DNA of 49,213 nucleotides from an uncultured Candidatus Melainabacteria bacterium (GCA_937891325.1 CALAFU010000170.1:1-49213), one strand, 5' to 3'. Shown: positions 39,590 through 47,050, counted from the stretch's first letter. Numbers and translations are program-made. The notes: generated from the sequence alone by a model not told the origin.

Positions 39590-39883
39590 ATGCGTATTGG
39601 TAATTTAGAAAGATTGTATATCTTAAATAAAAAAGCTTCCAATCTGATTCTTGATGATTGCAATGTTCATTTCGAAACTATCATGAACTATGATATTGAC
39701 TTTTGGGGTATTGCTTTTTCATATACAAAATATAACCATAAATATTCTGATACTATTTATCTTGATAAAGATATCATGAATGTTCCTGTTGATGTTTTGG
39801 TAAGTGATTCAACTACCTTTAAATTCGAAAATAATTATTTAAAGCTGTCTGATATAGGTAAAGAAACCCTTAACAATATTTGA
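39590..39883 (+). CDS. tag-family protein, 98 aa
   Basis: Start at 39590 gives nine bases from AGGAAG; TTG 39581 and ATG 39584 lie too close to it. Helix NLERLYILNKKASNLIL, strands DDCNVHFET and FWGIAFSY, SDTIYLDKDIMNVPVDVL, strand NYLKL, tag SDIGKETLNNI. Last of the first plus-strand group; followed by a convergent terminator. Confidence 0.75.
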   Translation: MRIGNLERLYILNKKASNLILDDCNVHFETIMNYDIDFWGIAFSYTKYNHKYSDTIYLDKDIMNVPVDVLVSDSTTFKFENNYLKLSDIGKETLNNI

Positions 39884-39990
39884 CACACATTTTTACAACA
39901 ACTCAACTAAAAGTTGCTGTTCTATAGCATATACATTTTCGCCATTTTGGCATTTTTGATTTCAACAATAGGTTGTATATAAACACACTG

Positions 39991-40026
39991 AATCAAGTGA
40001 CATTTATGTTTTAGTGTCACTTGATT
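39991..40026. terminator. bidirectional terminator between convergent genes
   Basis: AATCAAGTGACA (39991-40002) and TGTCACTTGATT (40015-40026) form a 12-bp perfect stem between the plus-strand array and the minus-strand gene at 40041. The rest of 39884-40040 holds nothing else that I can support. Confidence 0.75.
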
Positions 40027-40040
40027 TGTTTTATCAAATT

Positions 40041-40751
40041 TTATTCACCGATTTTTCTTACAGGAACATCTAGACCTTGTTTCAAGGAAACAAGAAGGTA
40101 GTTTAAATTACCTTTAGTTAAATTGATGTCAGGCCAAATATCATATTCCTTTAACGGATAGTAGTTATGCAATGAAACCCATTTGTCAATTTTCTTGATG
40201 AATGTTGAGATTTGGAAAATGTCACGACACTCTTCTGTTAAACGGTCACCAGCATATTCAATCTTTTTCCATTCACTGATTACCTGTTCTTTTGTCTTCG
40301 TTAAAACATGTTTAGGAATCGTTACAATGACTTTATCATCACCGTCAGGAATATGTTCAGGTTTTTCATCAGCAATAATTGTAGCGTCTTTATTTTCATT
40401 TGTAGACGGTGTTGATTGAACTTTTTGCAATGTACTGTTTGTAGGAACTGTATCCGCAACTTTTGTCGTATGTGTCACAATATCATTCGTAATTGTTTCT
40501 GTGACTTTGCCTAATTTTAACGCTCTATATTCATCCCATCTTTTCTTTACTGCTGCACGGGCTTTATTGCTTTTATCCACTTGCTTCTGATTCTGTTTAT
40601 CAAGCATATATTTGATGACTACCCACGCTTTGCAATCTTCAACATTATATTCAGGATAAAAAAGAATTCCCTTCATAACTTCTGTCTGTTTTTCAGGCGG
40701 TAGTGTTGAGATGATATCTTTAAATTCAGGCTCAATTACGACTTTAAACAT
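40041..40751 (-). CDS. DUF6291-like protein, 236 aa
   Basis: The N-terminal 75 residues (PEFKDIISTLPPEKQTEVMK, YNVEDCKAWVVIKYMLDKQ and KSNKARAAVKKRW) match the DUF6291 pattern of small helical phage domains that often sit at the start of replication-region proteins. A Thr/Asp-rich linker (about 95-150) leads to a C-terminal domain with EWKKIEYAGDRLTEE and YDIWPDINLTKGNLNYLL. Only large minus-strand gene in the window, with its own promoter and GGAG site. A replication-initiation or adaptor role is inferred from the domain's usual company. Confidence 0.68.
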   Translation of the reverse strand: MFKVVIEPEFKDIISTLPPEKQTEVMKGILFYPEYNVEDCKAWVVIKYMLDKQNQKQVDKSNKARAAVKKRWDEYRALKLGKVTETITNDIVTHTTKVADTVPTNSTLQKVQSTPSTNENKDATIIADEKPEHIPDGDDKVIVTIPKHVLTKTKEQVISEWKKIEYAGDRLTEECRDIFQISTFIKKIDKWVSLHNYYPLKEYDIWPDINLTKGNLNYLLVSLKQGLDVPVRKIGE

Positions 40752-40796
40752 AAACGAATAGTCTCCTATATAGTTTAAATCTATTTAGATGCCTTC

Positions 40797-40825
40797 ATAT
40801 TATCCCTGTATTTCATTGTTGTCAA
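40797..40825 (-). promoter_or_regulatory. minus-strand sigma-70-like promoter
   Basis: On the minus strand TTGACA (40825-40820) and TAATAT (40802-40797) at 17 bases, about 46 bases upstream of the gene at 40751. Confidence 0.7.
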
Positions 40826-41071
40826 TATCCATTTTTGTATTTGTATCACTTTTTTATTGTCTAACAAATCATTGTTTGTTTACATCAGATACGTTTCATA
40901 CATATGTATAAGTCGTATGGTTTCTAAATCTTCTATATAAGATTTATGTAGTTAAAGATAGTTTGTATAACTATTGTAAACATTCTACATATTCTACATT
41001 CTATACATTTTTTACGTTTGTATGTTTTGTATATAATGTACCTATTTTAAAGCTTTATACAACGAAAAATC

Positions 41072-41100
41072 TTGACAATACGTTGTTTATGTAATAAAGT
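41072..41100 (+). promoter_or_regulatory. sigma-70-like promoter
   Basis: TTGACA (41072-41077) and TAAAGT (41095-41100), 17-base spacer. The stretch 40826-41071 before it is AT-rich with ATTCTACAT-type imperfect repeats near 40980-41010 and no gene. Confidence 0.6.
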
Positions 41101-41131
41101 AATATTTGTAAACTAATGGAAAGGAATAAGA

Positions 41132-41464
41132 ATGCCTATTTGTTATGTATGTGAATCAAGTCTAGCATTGCCGACAGGTGTGGCTACTGAAGAATGCAAT
41201 TTATCTATCCGTGAAGTTATCAATGAAGCTAAAGAAGTTGTAGTGACAGGAAAATATGTTTATACGATGTCACCATTCTTTCTTCAATCGTTGATTTTGT
41301 TTGCAGATAAAGAGGGTGTTTTGAATAATTGGAAATTTATATTATTGCATAACAATGGTACTAAAGAAGATAAAACTGAACATCGTGAAGAGTTGTTTGA
41401 AATGATGTCATCACCTTTAGATGAACTGTTTATGGTAACATATAAAGATGACCAAAACATATAA
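41132..41464 (+). CDS. CESS-domain protein, paralog of the 32845 C-terminal half, 110 aa
   Basis: Starts MPICYVCESSLALP and continues EECNLSIREV, YVYTMSPFFLQSLI and GVLNNWKFILL, aligning with residues 55-140 of the 32845 protein (LCFCCESSKVLP, AECNLSVDEI, VYTMSPLYLREFI, RVLNNWGFVFV). The Lar-like zinc domain is absent here. Leader AAAGGAATAAGA. The CxxC at the start could still bind metal. Function unknown. Confidence 0.72.
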   Translation: MPICYVCESSLALPTGVATEECNLSIREVINEAKEVVVTGKYVYTMSPFFLQSLILFADKEGVLNNWKFILLHNNGTKEDKTEHREELFEMMSSPLDELFMVTYKDDQNI

Positions 41465-41765
41465 AACAATCATTAACACTATTGTCAAGAAGATGAAAGG
41501 TTACGAATGGAAAGTTCGTGATACTGATGATTATAGTTTAAAGTTGTCTGGTAGTGTACAATCATTCGATATCATCGGTCCTATTATAAAGGTGTGGTGT
41601 TGTATTGTATATACATACAATAATCAACATGAACGAATCTATCAGCCTTTATCTTTTGAAAGGCAATGGTTGACTATTAAAGATATTGAGAATTATTCTT
41701 TTAAGATTGAAGGCTATAACTTTGTTTTAGAAGATATTGGTAACAGTATATTGACCAATCTATAA
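41448..41765 (+). CDS. tag-family protein, 105 aa
   Basis: Overlaps the end of 41132 by 17 bases. Helix YKTIINTIVKKMKGYEW, strands YSLKLSGSVQSFDI and VWCCIVYTYN, QWLTIKDIENY, strand YNFVL and EDIGNSILTNL. The helix before the last hairpin is replaced by a KDIENYSF segment, a mild variant. Confidence 0.74.
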   Translation: MTKTYKTIINTIVKKMKGYEWKVRDTDDYSLKLSGSVQSFDIIGPIIKVWCCIVYTYNNQHERIYQPLSFERQWLTIKDIENYSFKIEGYNFVLEDIGNSILTNL

Positions 41766-41780
41766 AGAGAAAATCGAACT

Positions 41781-42185
41781 ATGATGTATACCCATCAAAC
41801 CAAAAAATTGAGTAATTTAAAAGGTTCACCGAATAGTCGTGCAGTATCTTGTGTTGGGTTTATCTTAAATAGATATGACAGACGACGCTTGAATAAACTG
41901 ATAAATATCTTTGGCAATAAACTAATTAGTGTCAAAAATGCTCTTTGCAGTCGAAACTTTTACATTGAAAAATGTATTCGCATATCATACTTTGAATATG
42001 ATTCTGAATATGTAGCAACCTTTAAGTGTACAGATAAAATAGTTTTGCAAGTCATTATCAAGGAAAATTTATTTAATGACTTGTTGAAATATAGAAATGA
42101 TTGTATTGATTTTGACATGTGTGATTATGACTTGTTTTATGTTAAGACTTTAGACATTGGCAATATGACATTGAAAGATATTTAA
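41781..42185 (+). CDS. tag-family protein with NRYDRRR motif, 134 aa
   Basis: First of five members with the N-terminal motif: FILNRYDRRRLNKLINIFG at about residues 30-48, after a basic polar leader (KKLSNLKGSPNSR). Then strand RISYFEYD, LQVIIKENLFNDLLKY, strand DLFYVKT and LDIGNMTLKDI. The Arg run sits on a predicted helix. Leader AAAGAGAAAATCGAACT. Function unknown. Confidence 0.76.
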   Translation: MMYTHQTKKLSNLKGSPNSRAVSCVGFILNRYDRRRLNKLINIFGNKLISVKNALCSRNFYIEKCIRISYFEYDSEYVATFKCTDKIVLQVIIKENLFNDLLKYRNDCIDFDMCDYDLFYVKTLDIGNMTLKDI

Positions 42186-42211
42186 TCAACAGCTATATAG
42201 GAAAGTTTATC

Positions 42212-42502
42212 ATGTCTACTTTAATTGTAGCCAATAAAATCATTAAGAATGTCGCTATAGTGAATAAACAAAAGAATAAGTTGTCTATCCGTATGCCAAC
42301 AAAAGATTCAAATTATTTTAAACATGATTTGCAATGTGTTAATATGAATGATAAAGCATTGTATGATGCATACAAAAGAAGTTGTGCATGTACATTGTAT
42401 ATTGATGATGAGGCTTTTCCTAATTGCATTGCTACGAACATTAGAAAGTCTAGATTAATTGGGCAACGTATTGTTACATTTGTGGTAGAGAATGATCTGT
42501 GA
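42212..42502 (+). CDS. hypothetical protein without tag in the array, 96 aa
   Basis: Leader ATAGGAAAGTTTATC. Basic alpha/beta product with strand IVANKIIKNVAIV and Cys in KRSCACTLYID. It ends VTFVVENDL, not the tag, making it the only clear non-carrier between 41.4 and 49.2 kb. It is convergent with the minus-strand 42540 gene. Confidence 0.65.
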   Translation: MSTLIVANKIIKNVAIVNKQKNKLSIRMPTKDSNYFKHDLQCVNMNDKALYDAYKRSCACTLYIDDEAFPNCIATNIRKSRLIGQRIVTFVVENDL

Positions 42503-42519
42503 CAATGGTTATTTTATCG

Positions 42520-42540
42520 ATGCATTTTAAAATTATGCAT
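42520..42540. terminator. small stem-loop between convergent genes
   Basis: ATGCAT (42520-42525) and ATGCAT (42535-42540) pair around TTTAAAATT. It ends at the stop of the minus-strand gene. Weak stem. Confidence 0.4.
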
Positions 42541-42917
42541 TAAATGTTTTCTAAACAAGTTATCCCCGCATCTTTTGTTATAACTTTAATGACATTGTAA
42601 TCATCATCAGAAACTATTTGTATATCTGTTTTTTTAATGCTATCAAGTTTTTCTAATATATAATCACTGATAAACAAGTATTGTATCGAGTTGTTCACTT
42701 TATCATTTTGCAATGAATAGCATGAGCATTGAATAGGTGTAAAACCAATTATTTTTTCTTTTATATAACGATCGTCTTTTTTGCGCAACAACACTGATTC
42801 AATAAAGAAATGAATATGATGTTTGAAATGCTGAATTGTGGCATCAATATCAAATTGCATACCTTTTAATAAATCTGTGATAAGAATATCTGTATGATTT
42901 GGGCGAAGAATTGTCAT
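42540..42917 (-). CDS. tag-family protein on the minus strand, 125 aa
   Basis: Reads ITDLLKGMQFDIDATIQ, strand IHFFIES, YLFISDYILEKLDSI, strand YNVIKVIT and KDAGITCLENI. The N-terminal LLKGM and the ending CLENI match the other minus-strand member at 43386 (LLQGI, CLENI), so these two are sisters. It has its own promoter at 42954-42983. The tag is kept despite opposite orientation. Confidence 0.74.
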   Translation of the reverse strand: MTILRPNHTDILITDLLKGMQFDIDATIQHFKHHIHFFIESVLLRKKDDRYIKEKIIGFTPIQCSCYSLQNDKVNNSIQYLFISDYILEKLDSIKKTDIQIVSDDDYNVIKVITKDAGITCLENI

Positions 42918-42953
42918 GTGTGATTACTGTTAAACGTTGCTTTTGATGTAGCT

Positions 42954-42983
42954 ACTATAATCCAAACATATTCAAATTGTCAA
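42954..42983 (-). promoter_or_regulatory. minus-strand promoter
   Basis: TTGACA (42983-42978) and TATAGT (42959-42954) on the minus strand at 18 bases; gene start at 42917. Confidence 0.6.
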
Positions 42984-42995
42984 TGTTTTTATATA

Positions 42996-43022
42996 TTGAC
43001 AAATGTCGTCTTTTATTATAGT
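42996..43022 (+). promoter_or_regulatory. plus-strand promoter, divergent from 42954
   Basis: TTGACA (42996-43001) and TATAGT (43017-43022), 15-base spacer. It faces away from the minus-strand promoter only 13 bases off. Confidence 0.55.
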
Positions 43023-43052
43023 ATTGCTAATAAACTTAATAGGGTGAGTGAT

Positions 43053-43389
43053 ATGCTTGATGATACAGATGAATTGAATGCTTTTGCTGATAAGCTAGCA
43101 AAACATTTATCAACTATTAAAGAAAACGGAGTATCTGAATTTGAAGTCCTTCAATATGAAAAGGATAAAAGTTTTTAGTATTAACAAAAATACTGGACAA
43201 TATTGTTTAGTCAGTACATCACGTGAAATTTATATCCCTGAAACAACTTTTTGTGAATTGAATATTGATGATTTTGATATGTTGTATAAATATCAAGACA
43301 ATCTGAATGAATTAGATATTTATATTTATATGAATGATGCTACTATCAAAATTCGTGATATTGGTGAAACAACATTGAATAAACTTTAA
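43053..43389 (+). pseudogene. tag-family gene split by a frameshift at a T-run
   Basis: Frame one from ATG 43053 reads LNAFADKLAKHLSTIKENG and stops at 43178 after KDKSF. A second frame, +1, carries INKNTGQYCLVSTSREIYIP, IDDFDMLYKYQDNLNELDI and RDIGETTLNKL to 43389. Joined, they align along their length with the intact 47051 protein (KAFADKLSRHLSKCKENW, IDDFDVLYKYRNKLNQLDV, RSIGQITLNEL). Removing one T from TTTTT at 43172-43176 restores one frame. It could be decay, a programmed shift, reinitiation at ATG 43156, or a sequencing error. Confidence 0.7.
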
Positions 43390-43787
43390 ATGTTTTCAAG
43401 ACATACGGTACCAATGTCTTTTTCTTTTACTACATATACATTTATTTGTTTATTGAATTCAAGTTTAACTTGACCTCGCTTTAATTTAGAAACATGTGAC
43501 AACAATTTATTGTCAATATGAATTACATCAGTTAAATATATTGGTTCATCCATATCAGTAAACGATACGACATTTAAAAGAATCGGTGTCATATGCTCAT
43601 CTAATATATAGCTATTACTGTTGTCAAACTGTATTGTGGCTTTTTTAATATAAAACCTTTGCTTAAGATATTGACCACCTTGTAGTTTTAATATCTCATC
43701 AGTGTATGAGATACCTTGCAACAAATTTGTAAGCGTTGTATTTATATCATTATTATTATTATTATTATTATTATTAATCATAAACAA
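43386..43787 (-). CDS. tag-family protein with poly-Asn start, 133 aa
   Basis: Begins MFMI followed by nine Asn residues encoded by a trinucleotide repeat, then NTTLTNLLQGISYTDEIL. Later come YLTDVIHIDNKLLSHVSK, strand INVYVV and KEKDIGTVCLENI. Sister of 42540. Promoter at 43813-43841 on the minus strand. Its stop overlaps the end of the convergent split gene at 43389 by four bases. Confidence 0.74.
   Translation of the reverse strand: MFMINNNNNNNNNDINTTLTNLLQGISYTDEILKLQGGQYLKQRFYIKKATIQFDNSNSYILDEHMTPILLNVVSFTDMDEPIYLTDVIHIDNKLLSHVSKLKRGQVKLEFNKQINVYVVKEKDIGTVCLENI
43749..43776. repeat. (ATT/AAT)n trinucleotide microsatellite
   Basis: About nine perfect units inside the 43386 gene, encoding the Asn tract near its N-terminus. 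Being a triplet repeat, length change keeps the frame. Confidence 0.85.
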
Positions 43788-43812
43788 ACCTTAACCATTT
43801 ATCTGCTATTAG

Positions 43813-43841
43813 AAGATAGCAACTGTATCGTTTTCTGTCAA
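43813..43841 (-). promoter_or_regulatory. minus-strand promoter for the 43386 gene
   Basis: TTGACA (43841-43836) and TATCTT (43818-43813), 17-base spacer, on the minus strand. Confidence 0.55.
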
Positions 43842-43851
43842 CACAAAGTTA

Positions 43852-43879
43852 TTGATTGACAATTCTCTCATGATATAGT
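43852..43879 (+). promoter_or_regulatory. plus-strand promoter for the 43917 gene
   Basis: TTGATT (43852-43857) and TATAGT (43874-43879), 16-base spacer. The TTGACA overlapping at 43856 is too close to pair with this -10. Divergent from the promoter at 43813. Confidence 0.5.
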
Positions 43880-43916
43880 AATTTAAAATTTAATGAAGAT
43901 TCTTAAGGAAATGATT

Positions 43917-44267
43917 ATGCAACCTTTAGGTTTTATGGAATTATCTAAAAAGCAAATTAAGCTATTGATTAGCAAATTGGATAAAGTCACTTTTCAGTGT
44001 GGTGATGATAGTTACAAATATGTTTGTCCACGTCCATGTTGCATTTTTGACACTGTAGAAGTAGTTAAAGATGATGACGATATTGTATGGTACTATATTG
44101 AAGTGAAAGCATTCTCTACCGTTAACAACTATATCTCTTTTAAAGGTTGTTGGATTAAACAAAAAGAATTCGAATATTTTCTAAAACATAAAATGAGTTT
44201 TCATATTGATAATTGCGATAAATTAGTTTTAGAAGATATTGGACAAACCACTTTAAACAATATTTGA
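43917..44267 (+). CDS. tag-family protein, 116 aa
   Basis: ATG at 43917 is six bases from TTAAGGAA; ATG 43893 would lie almost on the transcript start. Helix MELSKKQIKLLISKLDKVTF, strands YKYVCPRPCCIFDTVEVV and WYYIEVKAF, WIKQKEFEYFLKHK, strand DKLVL and EDIGQTTLNNI. Unlike most members it has a CPRPCC cluster. Confidence 0.75.
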   Translation: MQPLGFMELSKKQIKLLISKLDKVTFQCGDDSYKYVCPRPCCIFDTVEVVKDDDDIVWYYIEVKAFSTVNNYISFKGCWIKQKEFEYFLKHKMSFHIDNCDKLVLEDIGQTTLNNI

Positions 44268-44305
44268 TTATAACGAATTTATTGTCTGTCAACACAAACA
44301 CTGTA

Positions 44306-44332
44306 TTGACAATAATCATTTTATGGTATACT
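44306..44332 (+). promoter_or_regulatory. promoter for the 44382 gene
   Basis: TTGACA (44306-44311) and TATACT (44327-44332), 15-base spacer. The upstream CTGTCAACACAAA block is shared with the 43835 region. Confidence 0.55.
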
Positions 44333-44365
44333 ATATACATATAAGTTATGAAAGAAAGGTTGGAT

Positions 44366-44391
44366 GAGATGACAAATTGAGATGACAAATC
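44366..44391. repeat. 13-bp tandem duplication at a start codon
   Basis: GAGATGACAAATT (44366-44378) is repeated as GAGATGACAAATC (44379-44391). The first ATG now runs straight into TGA (ATG ACA AAT TGA), so translation must use the second copy at 44382. Confidence 0.75.
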
Positions 44392-44732
44392 AGTTGGCAT
44401 TCACAGGTGCTTTTAAGTTATCAAAAGATAATAAAAGGTGTTTAATGAAAAAGTTGAACGGTATTATTGTTGACGATAACATTGTCAGATGTGAGCGCTT
44501 GCGTGATATGGAAACTCAAGTCTATACATATGAAGATAATAATAGCAACGAGTTTTATGATGTAGGTATTGCTGTAAATGGTTTAGATAATGTCTCTTTA
44601 GGTTTTAACTATTTACGAATGCCAGCAGAAGTTTTTAAAGCTGTTTTAAACAGAAATGTAAAGTTTCGTGTTAATAAAGATTGGACCGTTGATATTGAAG
44701 ATATTGGTCTTGCTGTTTTGAACGAGATTTAA
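44382..44732 (+). CDS. tag-family protein, 116 aa
   Basis: Start in the second copy of the duplicated segment; AAGAAAGG lies 23 bases upstream, the right distance for the first copy only. Helix SKDNKRCLMKKLNGIIV, strands TQVYTYED and YDVGIAVNG, LRMPAEVFKAVLNRN, strand DWTVDI and EDIGLAVLNEI. Translation probably reinitiates after the MTN stop. Confidence 0.73.
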   Translation: MTNQLAFTGAFKLSKDNKRCLMKKLNGIIVDDNIVRCERLRDMETQVYTYEDNNSNEFYDVGIAVNGLDNVSLGFNYLRMPAEVFKAVLNRNVKFRVNKDWTVDIEDIGLAVLNEI

Positions 44733-44734
44733 CC

Positions 44735-45103
44735 ATGCAATATGATAGTAAGTTGACCAAAAAAGAACGTGTTTGCATTGCAAAAAACATTCGCGGTTTA
44801 AAGTTCAGTGAAAGCTATTTTGATTACCAAGAAGGATGTGAACGTGATGTTGTATACAGTCTTGATAACATTACTGAAAAAAGTATTGGTACATCATATC
44901 AACCACCGTTTACAGATGATGATTGTGTAATGTTTGATGTGACTTGTGAAGTTGTTGGTGATGACAAACAGTTTCGTCGAATCTCTGTATTTGCTGAACC
45001 TGATTTGTTTGATAGAATGAAAAAGAAAGAAGTGTATGTAACAATCAATGGATATGTGTTTTATGAATGTGACATTGGTAATAAAGTATTGAACGATGTC
45101 TAA
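44735..45103 (+). CDS. tag-family protein, 122 aa
   Basis: Helix LTKKERVCIAKNIRGLKFS, like 46198 (LSKKDRIILAKAFNEKTF), so these are close relatives. Strands VVYSLDNI and MFDVTCEVVG, RISVFAEPDLFDRMKKKE, strand YVFYEC and CDIGNKVLNDV. Follows the upstream stop by two bases and overlaps the next start. Confidence 0.75.
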   Translation: MQYDSKLTKKERVCIAKNIRGLKFSESYFDYQEGCERDVVYSLDNITEKSIGTSYQPPFTDDDCVMFDVTCEVVGDDKQFRRISVFAEPDLFDRMKKKEVYVTINGYVFYECDIGNKVLNDV

Positions 45104-45479
45104 AATATGTTTCAAAAAGCTGTATGATCAGGAACCTGATTCAACCGGTATTGTACATACTAAAAGCTTTATAGGTAATCGTTTTGATAGACGAAGAATG
45201 AAGAAGCTTAAGAAGTATCTTTTATCATCTACGTTCAACACAAAATTTCTTTCTAATTTTAAACCAGACAATGTTTTTGGTATAATGTATGATAAAATTG
45301 ACAACATATTTCTATTGGGCTTTGAGAAAGATGATGTATATTTCTTTTTAATGATTAAAAAAGATTTGTATGATGCCTTTCTTAATTGTAATGAAAAAGA
45401 TTTATATATTGATTTTAATGGGGAAAATTTTATTTTAAATGTACATTCTATTGGGAGTGTGTGTATGAATGACATCTAA
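45096..45479 (+). CDS. tag-family protein with NRFDRRR motif, 127 aa
   Basis: N-terminal polar leader then SFIGNRFDRRRMKKLKKYL (about residues 23-41). Strand NIFLLGFEKD, YFFLMIKKDLYDAFLN, strand LYIDFNGENFIL and HSIGSVCMNDI. Met replaces Leu at -4. Overlaps neighbours on both sides by 8-11 bases. Confidence 0.75.
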   Translation: MSKICFKKLYDQEPDSTGIVHTKSFIGNRFDRRRMKKLKKYLLSSTFNTKFLSNFKPDNVFGIMYDKIDNIFLLGFEKDDVYFFLMIKKDLYDAFLNCNEKDLYIDFNGENFILNVHSIGSVCMNDI

Positions 45480-45813
45480 AGTAAAACATATATCATTTGA
45501 GCAAAAAGTAAAATGGTTACGTAATTTCTTTTGTGAAAAAACATTTATCATATTTAATACTATTAACAACACATATGAAACGGTTGTATGCACAAAGCTT
45601 GATAGCATTGTTAATACTGAAAAAGATTATGTGGCAATATATGATAGCAATAATAATCCATATTCTTTTTGGCACATTCATGTTGATGTTGATACTTTTA
45701 ATATGATAATGTCAATTGACAATAATAGGTTTAAGGTTAAGTTTGCAGGTCGTCATAGTAATCTTCGATTATATATTACAGATATTGGTGAGAGTTGCAT
45801 GAATGAATTGTGA
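45469..45813 (+). CDS. tag-family protein, 114 aa
   Basis: Helix FEQKVKWLRNFFCEKTF, strand IIFNTINNTYETVV (compare LIIYNEFTNTYEHI in the next gene, its sister), strand DYVAIYD, WHIHVDVDTFNMIMS, strand NLRLYI and TDIGESCMNEL. Starts inside the preceding gene. Confidence 0.75.
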   Translation: MTSKVKHISFEQKVKWLRNFFCEKTFIIFNTINNTYETVVCTKLDSIVNTEKDYVAIYDSNNNPYSFWHIHVDVDTFNMIMSIDNNRFKVKFAGRHSNLRLYITDIGESCMNEL

Positions 45814-46177
45814 TAAAGTACGAATGTGCAATAACATTGATAAATTAAATAGTTGGCTACAGGGTCAAGGATTAATCATATATAATGAATTCACCAATAC
45901 TTATGAACATATCAGACATTTAAAAGTGGTTGACAATGACATTGAAAACAAATTGAATAAAGACCATAAATTTGTTGAATTATCATGTACAGGAAAAATA
46001 AATGTCTATACTGTATTTGAAGATGTTTTTTTAAGCTTGATAGTAAAGAAACAGTTGCTTGAACAGCTTGATAAATTTGATAGCAGTCTTTTTAAAATAA
46101 AAGATATAACACACTACAAACATGCGATTTATTTTGATGTTGAAGATTGTGGTAATGTATGTTTAAATAGTATTTAA
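45803..46177 (+). CDS. tag-family protein, 124 aa
   Basis: Helix NIDKLNSWLQGQGLIIYNE, then FTNTYEHIRHLKVV as in 45469. VFLSLIVKKQLLEQLDKF, strand HAIYFDV and EDCGNVCLNSI, with Cys in place of Ile at -9. Overlaps the upstream gene by 11 bases. Confidence 0.75.
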   Translation: MNCDKVRMCNNIDKLNSWLQGQGLIIYNEFTNTYEHIRHLKVVDNDIENKLNKDHKFVELSCTGKINVYTVFEDVFLSLIVKKQLLEQLDKFDSSLFKIKDITHYKHAIYFDVEDCGNVCLNSI

Positions 46178-46197
46178 TATGAAAGAAGGTAATCAAT

Positions 46198-46530
46198 ATG
46201 ATATTGTCGAAGAAAGATAGAATCATTTTAGCAAAAGCGTTTAACGAAAAGACGTTTACTGATGGTGATTATTCATATACTGTTGAAACAATATCATATA
46301 AAGATGTTGGTGAAGTTTGTGACGACGCTATTATTAATGGTATTGATTATTGTGTCATTGAGGTATTATGTAAAGTTAGATGTAAGTGCAAAACTATCAA
46401 GTCACATTTTGGTTTGTTAATAAAGAAAGATTATTTGAGTTATATTTTAAGCAATCATGTAAAAGTGTATATTGATAGCTTTGTAGTTTATATTGCTGAT
46501 TCAGGTAATGTCGTTTTGAATTCACTTTAA
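46198..46530 (+). CDS. tag-family protein, 110 aa
   Basis: Helix LSKKDRIILAKAFNEKTF, strands YSYTVETISYKDVG and YCVIEVLCKVRCKC, FGLLIKKDYLSYILSN, strand SFVVYI and ADSGNVVLNSL. Close to 44735. Leader GAAAGAAGGTAATCAAT. Confidence 0.76.
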   Translation: MILSKKDRIILAKAFNEKTFTDGDYSYTVETISYKDVGEVCDDAIINGIDYCVIEVLCKVRCKCKTIKSHFGLLIKKDYLSYILSNHVKVYIDSFVVYIADSGNVVLNSL

Positions 46531-46531
46531 T

Positions 46532-46982
46532 ATGAGCAGGATAAACATTGAAAAAAAGAATAGGACACAATTGCCAATCATTTAAAAAGTTATCAGAACA
46601 AACAGACGATTGGGTGTATTCAACAATCTTTTTGGGCAACCGTTATGAAAGAAGAAGATTAACATTTCTGATTTCATTACTGTTTGGTAATTATGCAAAC
46701 AAACCTGTCATTTATGATCATATAAAGAAAGAAGTTTTAATTCCAGAATGCCTTTATATAATAACATATAATAATTCCAGCAAAACATATTTTTTTAATA
46801 TAAAATATAAAAACCATAAAGCAAATAGCAATTGTTGTAATGTAGTTGTTTCTAAAGATTTATGGGATGAGATGATTCATTTAAAAAACAAATTTATGGA
46901 TTTATGTTTTGAAATTGATAAAAATAATGTTGTCCATATAGTAAAACAACATGCAGGTTACTCATGTTTGAATAGTATTTAA
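46532..46982 (+). pseudogene. tag-family gene with NRYERRR motif, probable frameshift at an A-run
   Basis: The only ATG with fitting position (46532) reads SRINIEKKNRT and stops soon. The family frame is open only from a TTG at 46548 and carries STIFLGNRYERRRLTFLIS, VVVSKDLWDEMIHLKNK and HAGYSCLNSI. Dropping one A from the seven at 46551-46557 joins both into one protein that resembles 47403. Alternatives are TTG initiation or slippage on the A-run, which could make a working product. Confidence 0.62.
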
Positions 46983-46988
46983 AAGCAG

Positions 46989-47017
46989 TTGACATCTGTT
47001 GTTTGTTATTGTAATAT
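46989..47017 (+). promoter_or_regulatory. sigma-70-like promoter
   Basis: TTGACA (46989-46994) and TAATAT (47012-47017), 17-base spacer, ahead of the 47051 gene. Confidence 0.7.
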
Positions 47018-47050
47018 ATTTAATATGATCAATGGGAAAATGTGATTGAA

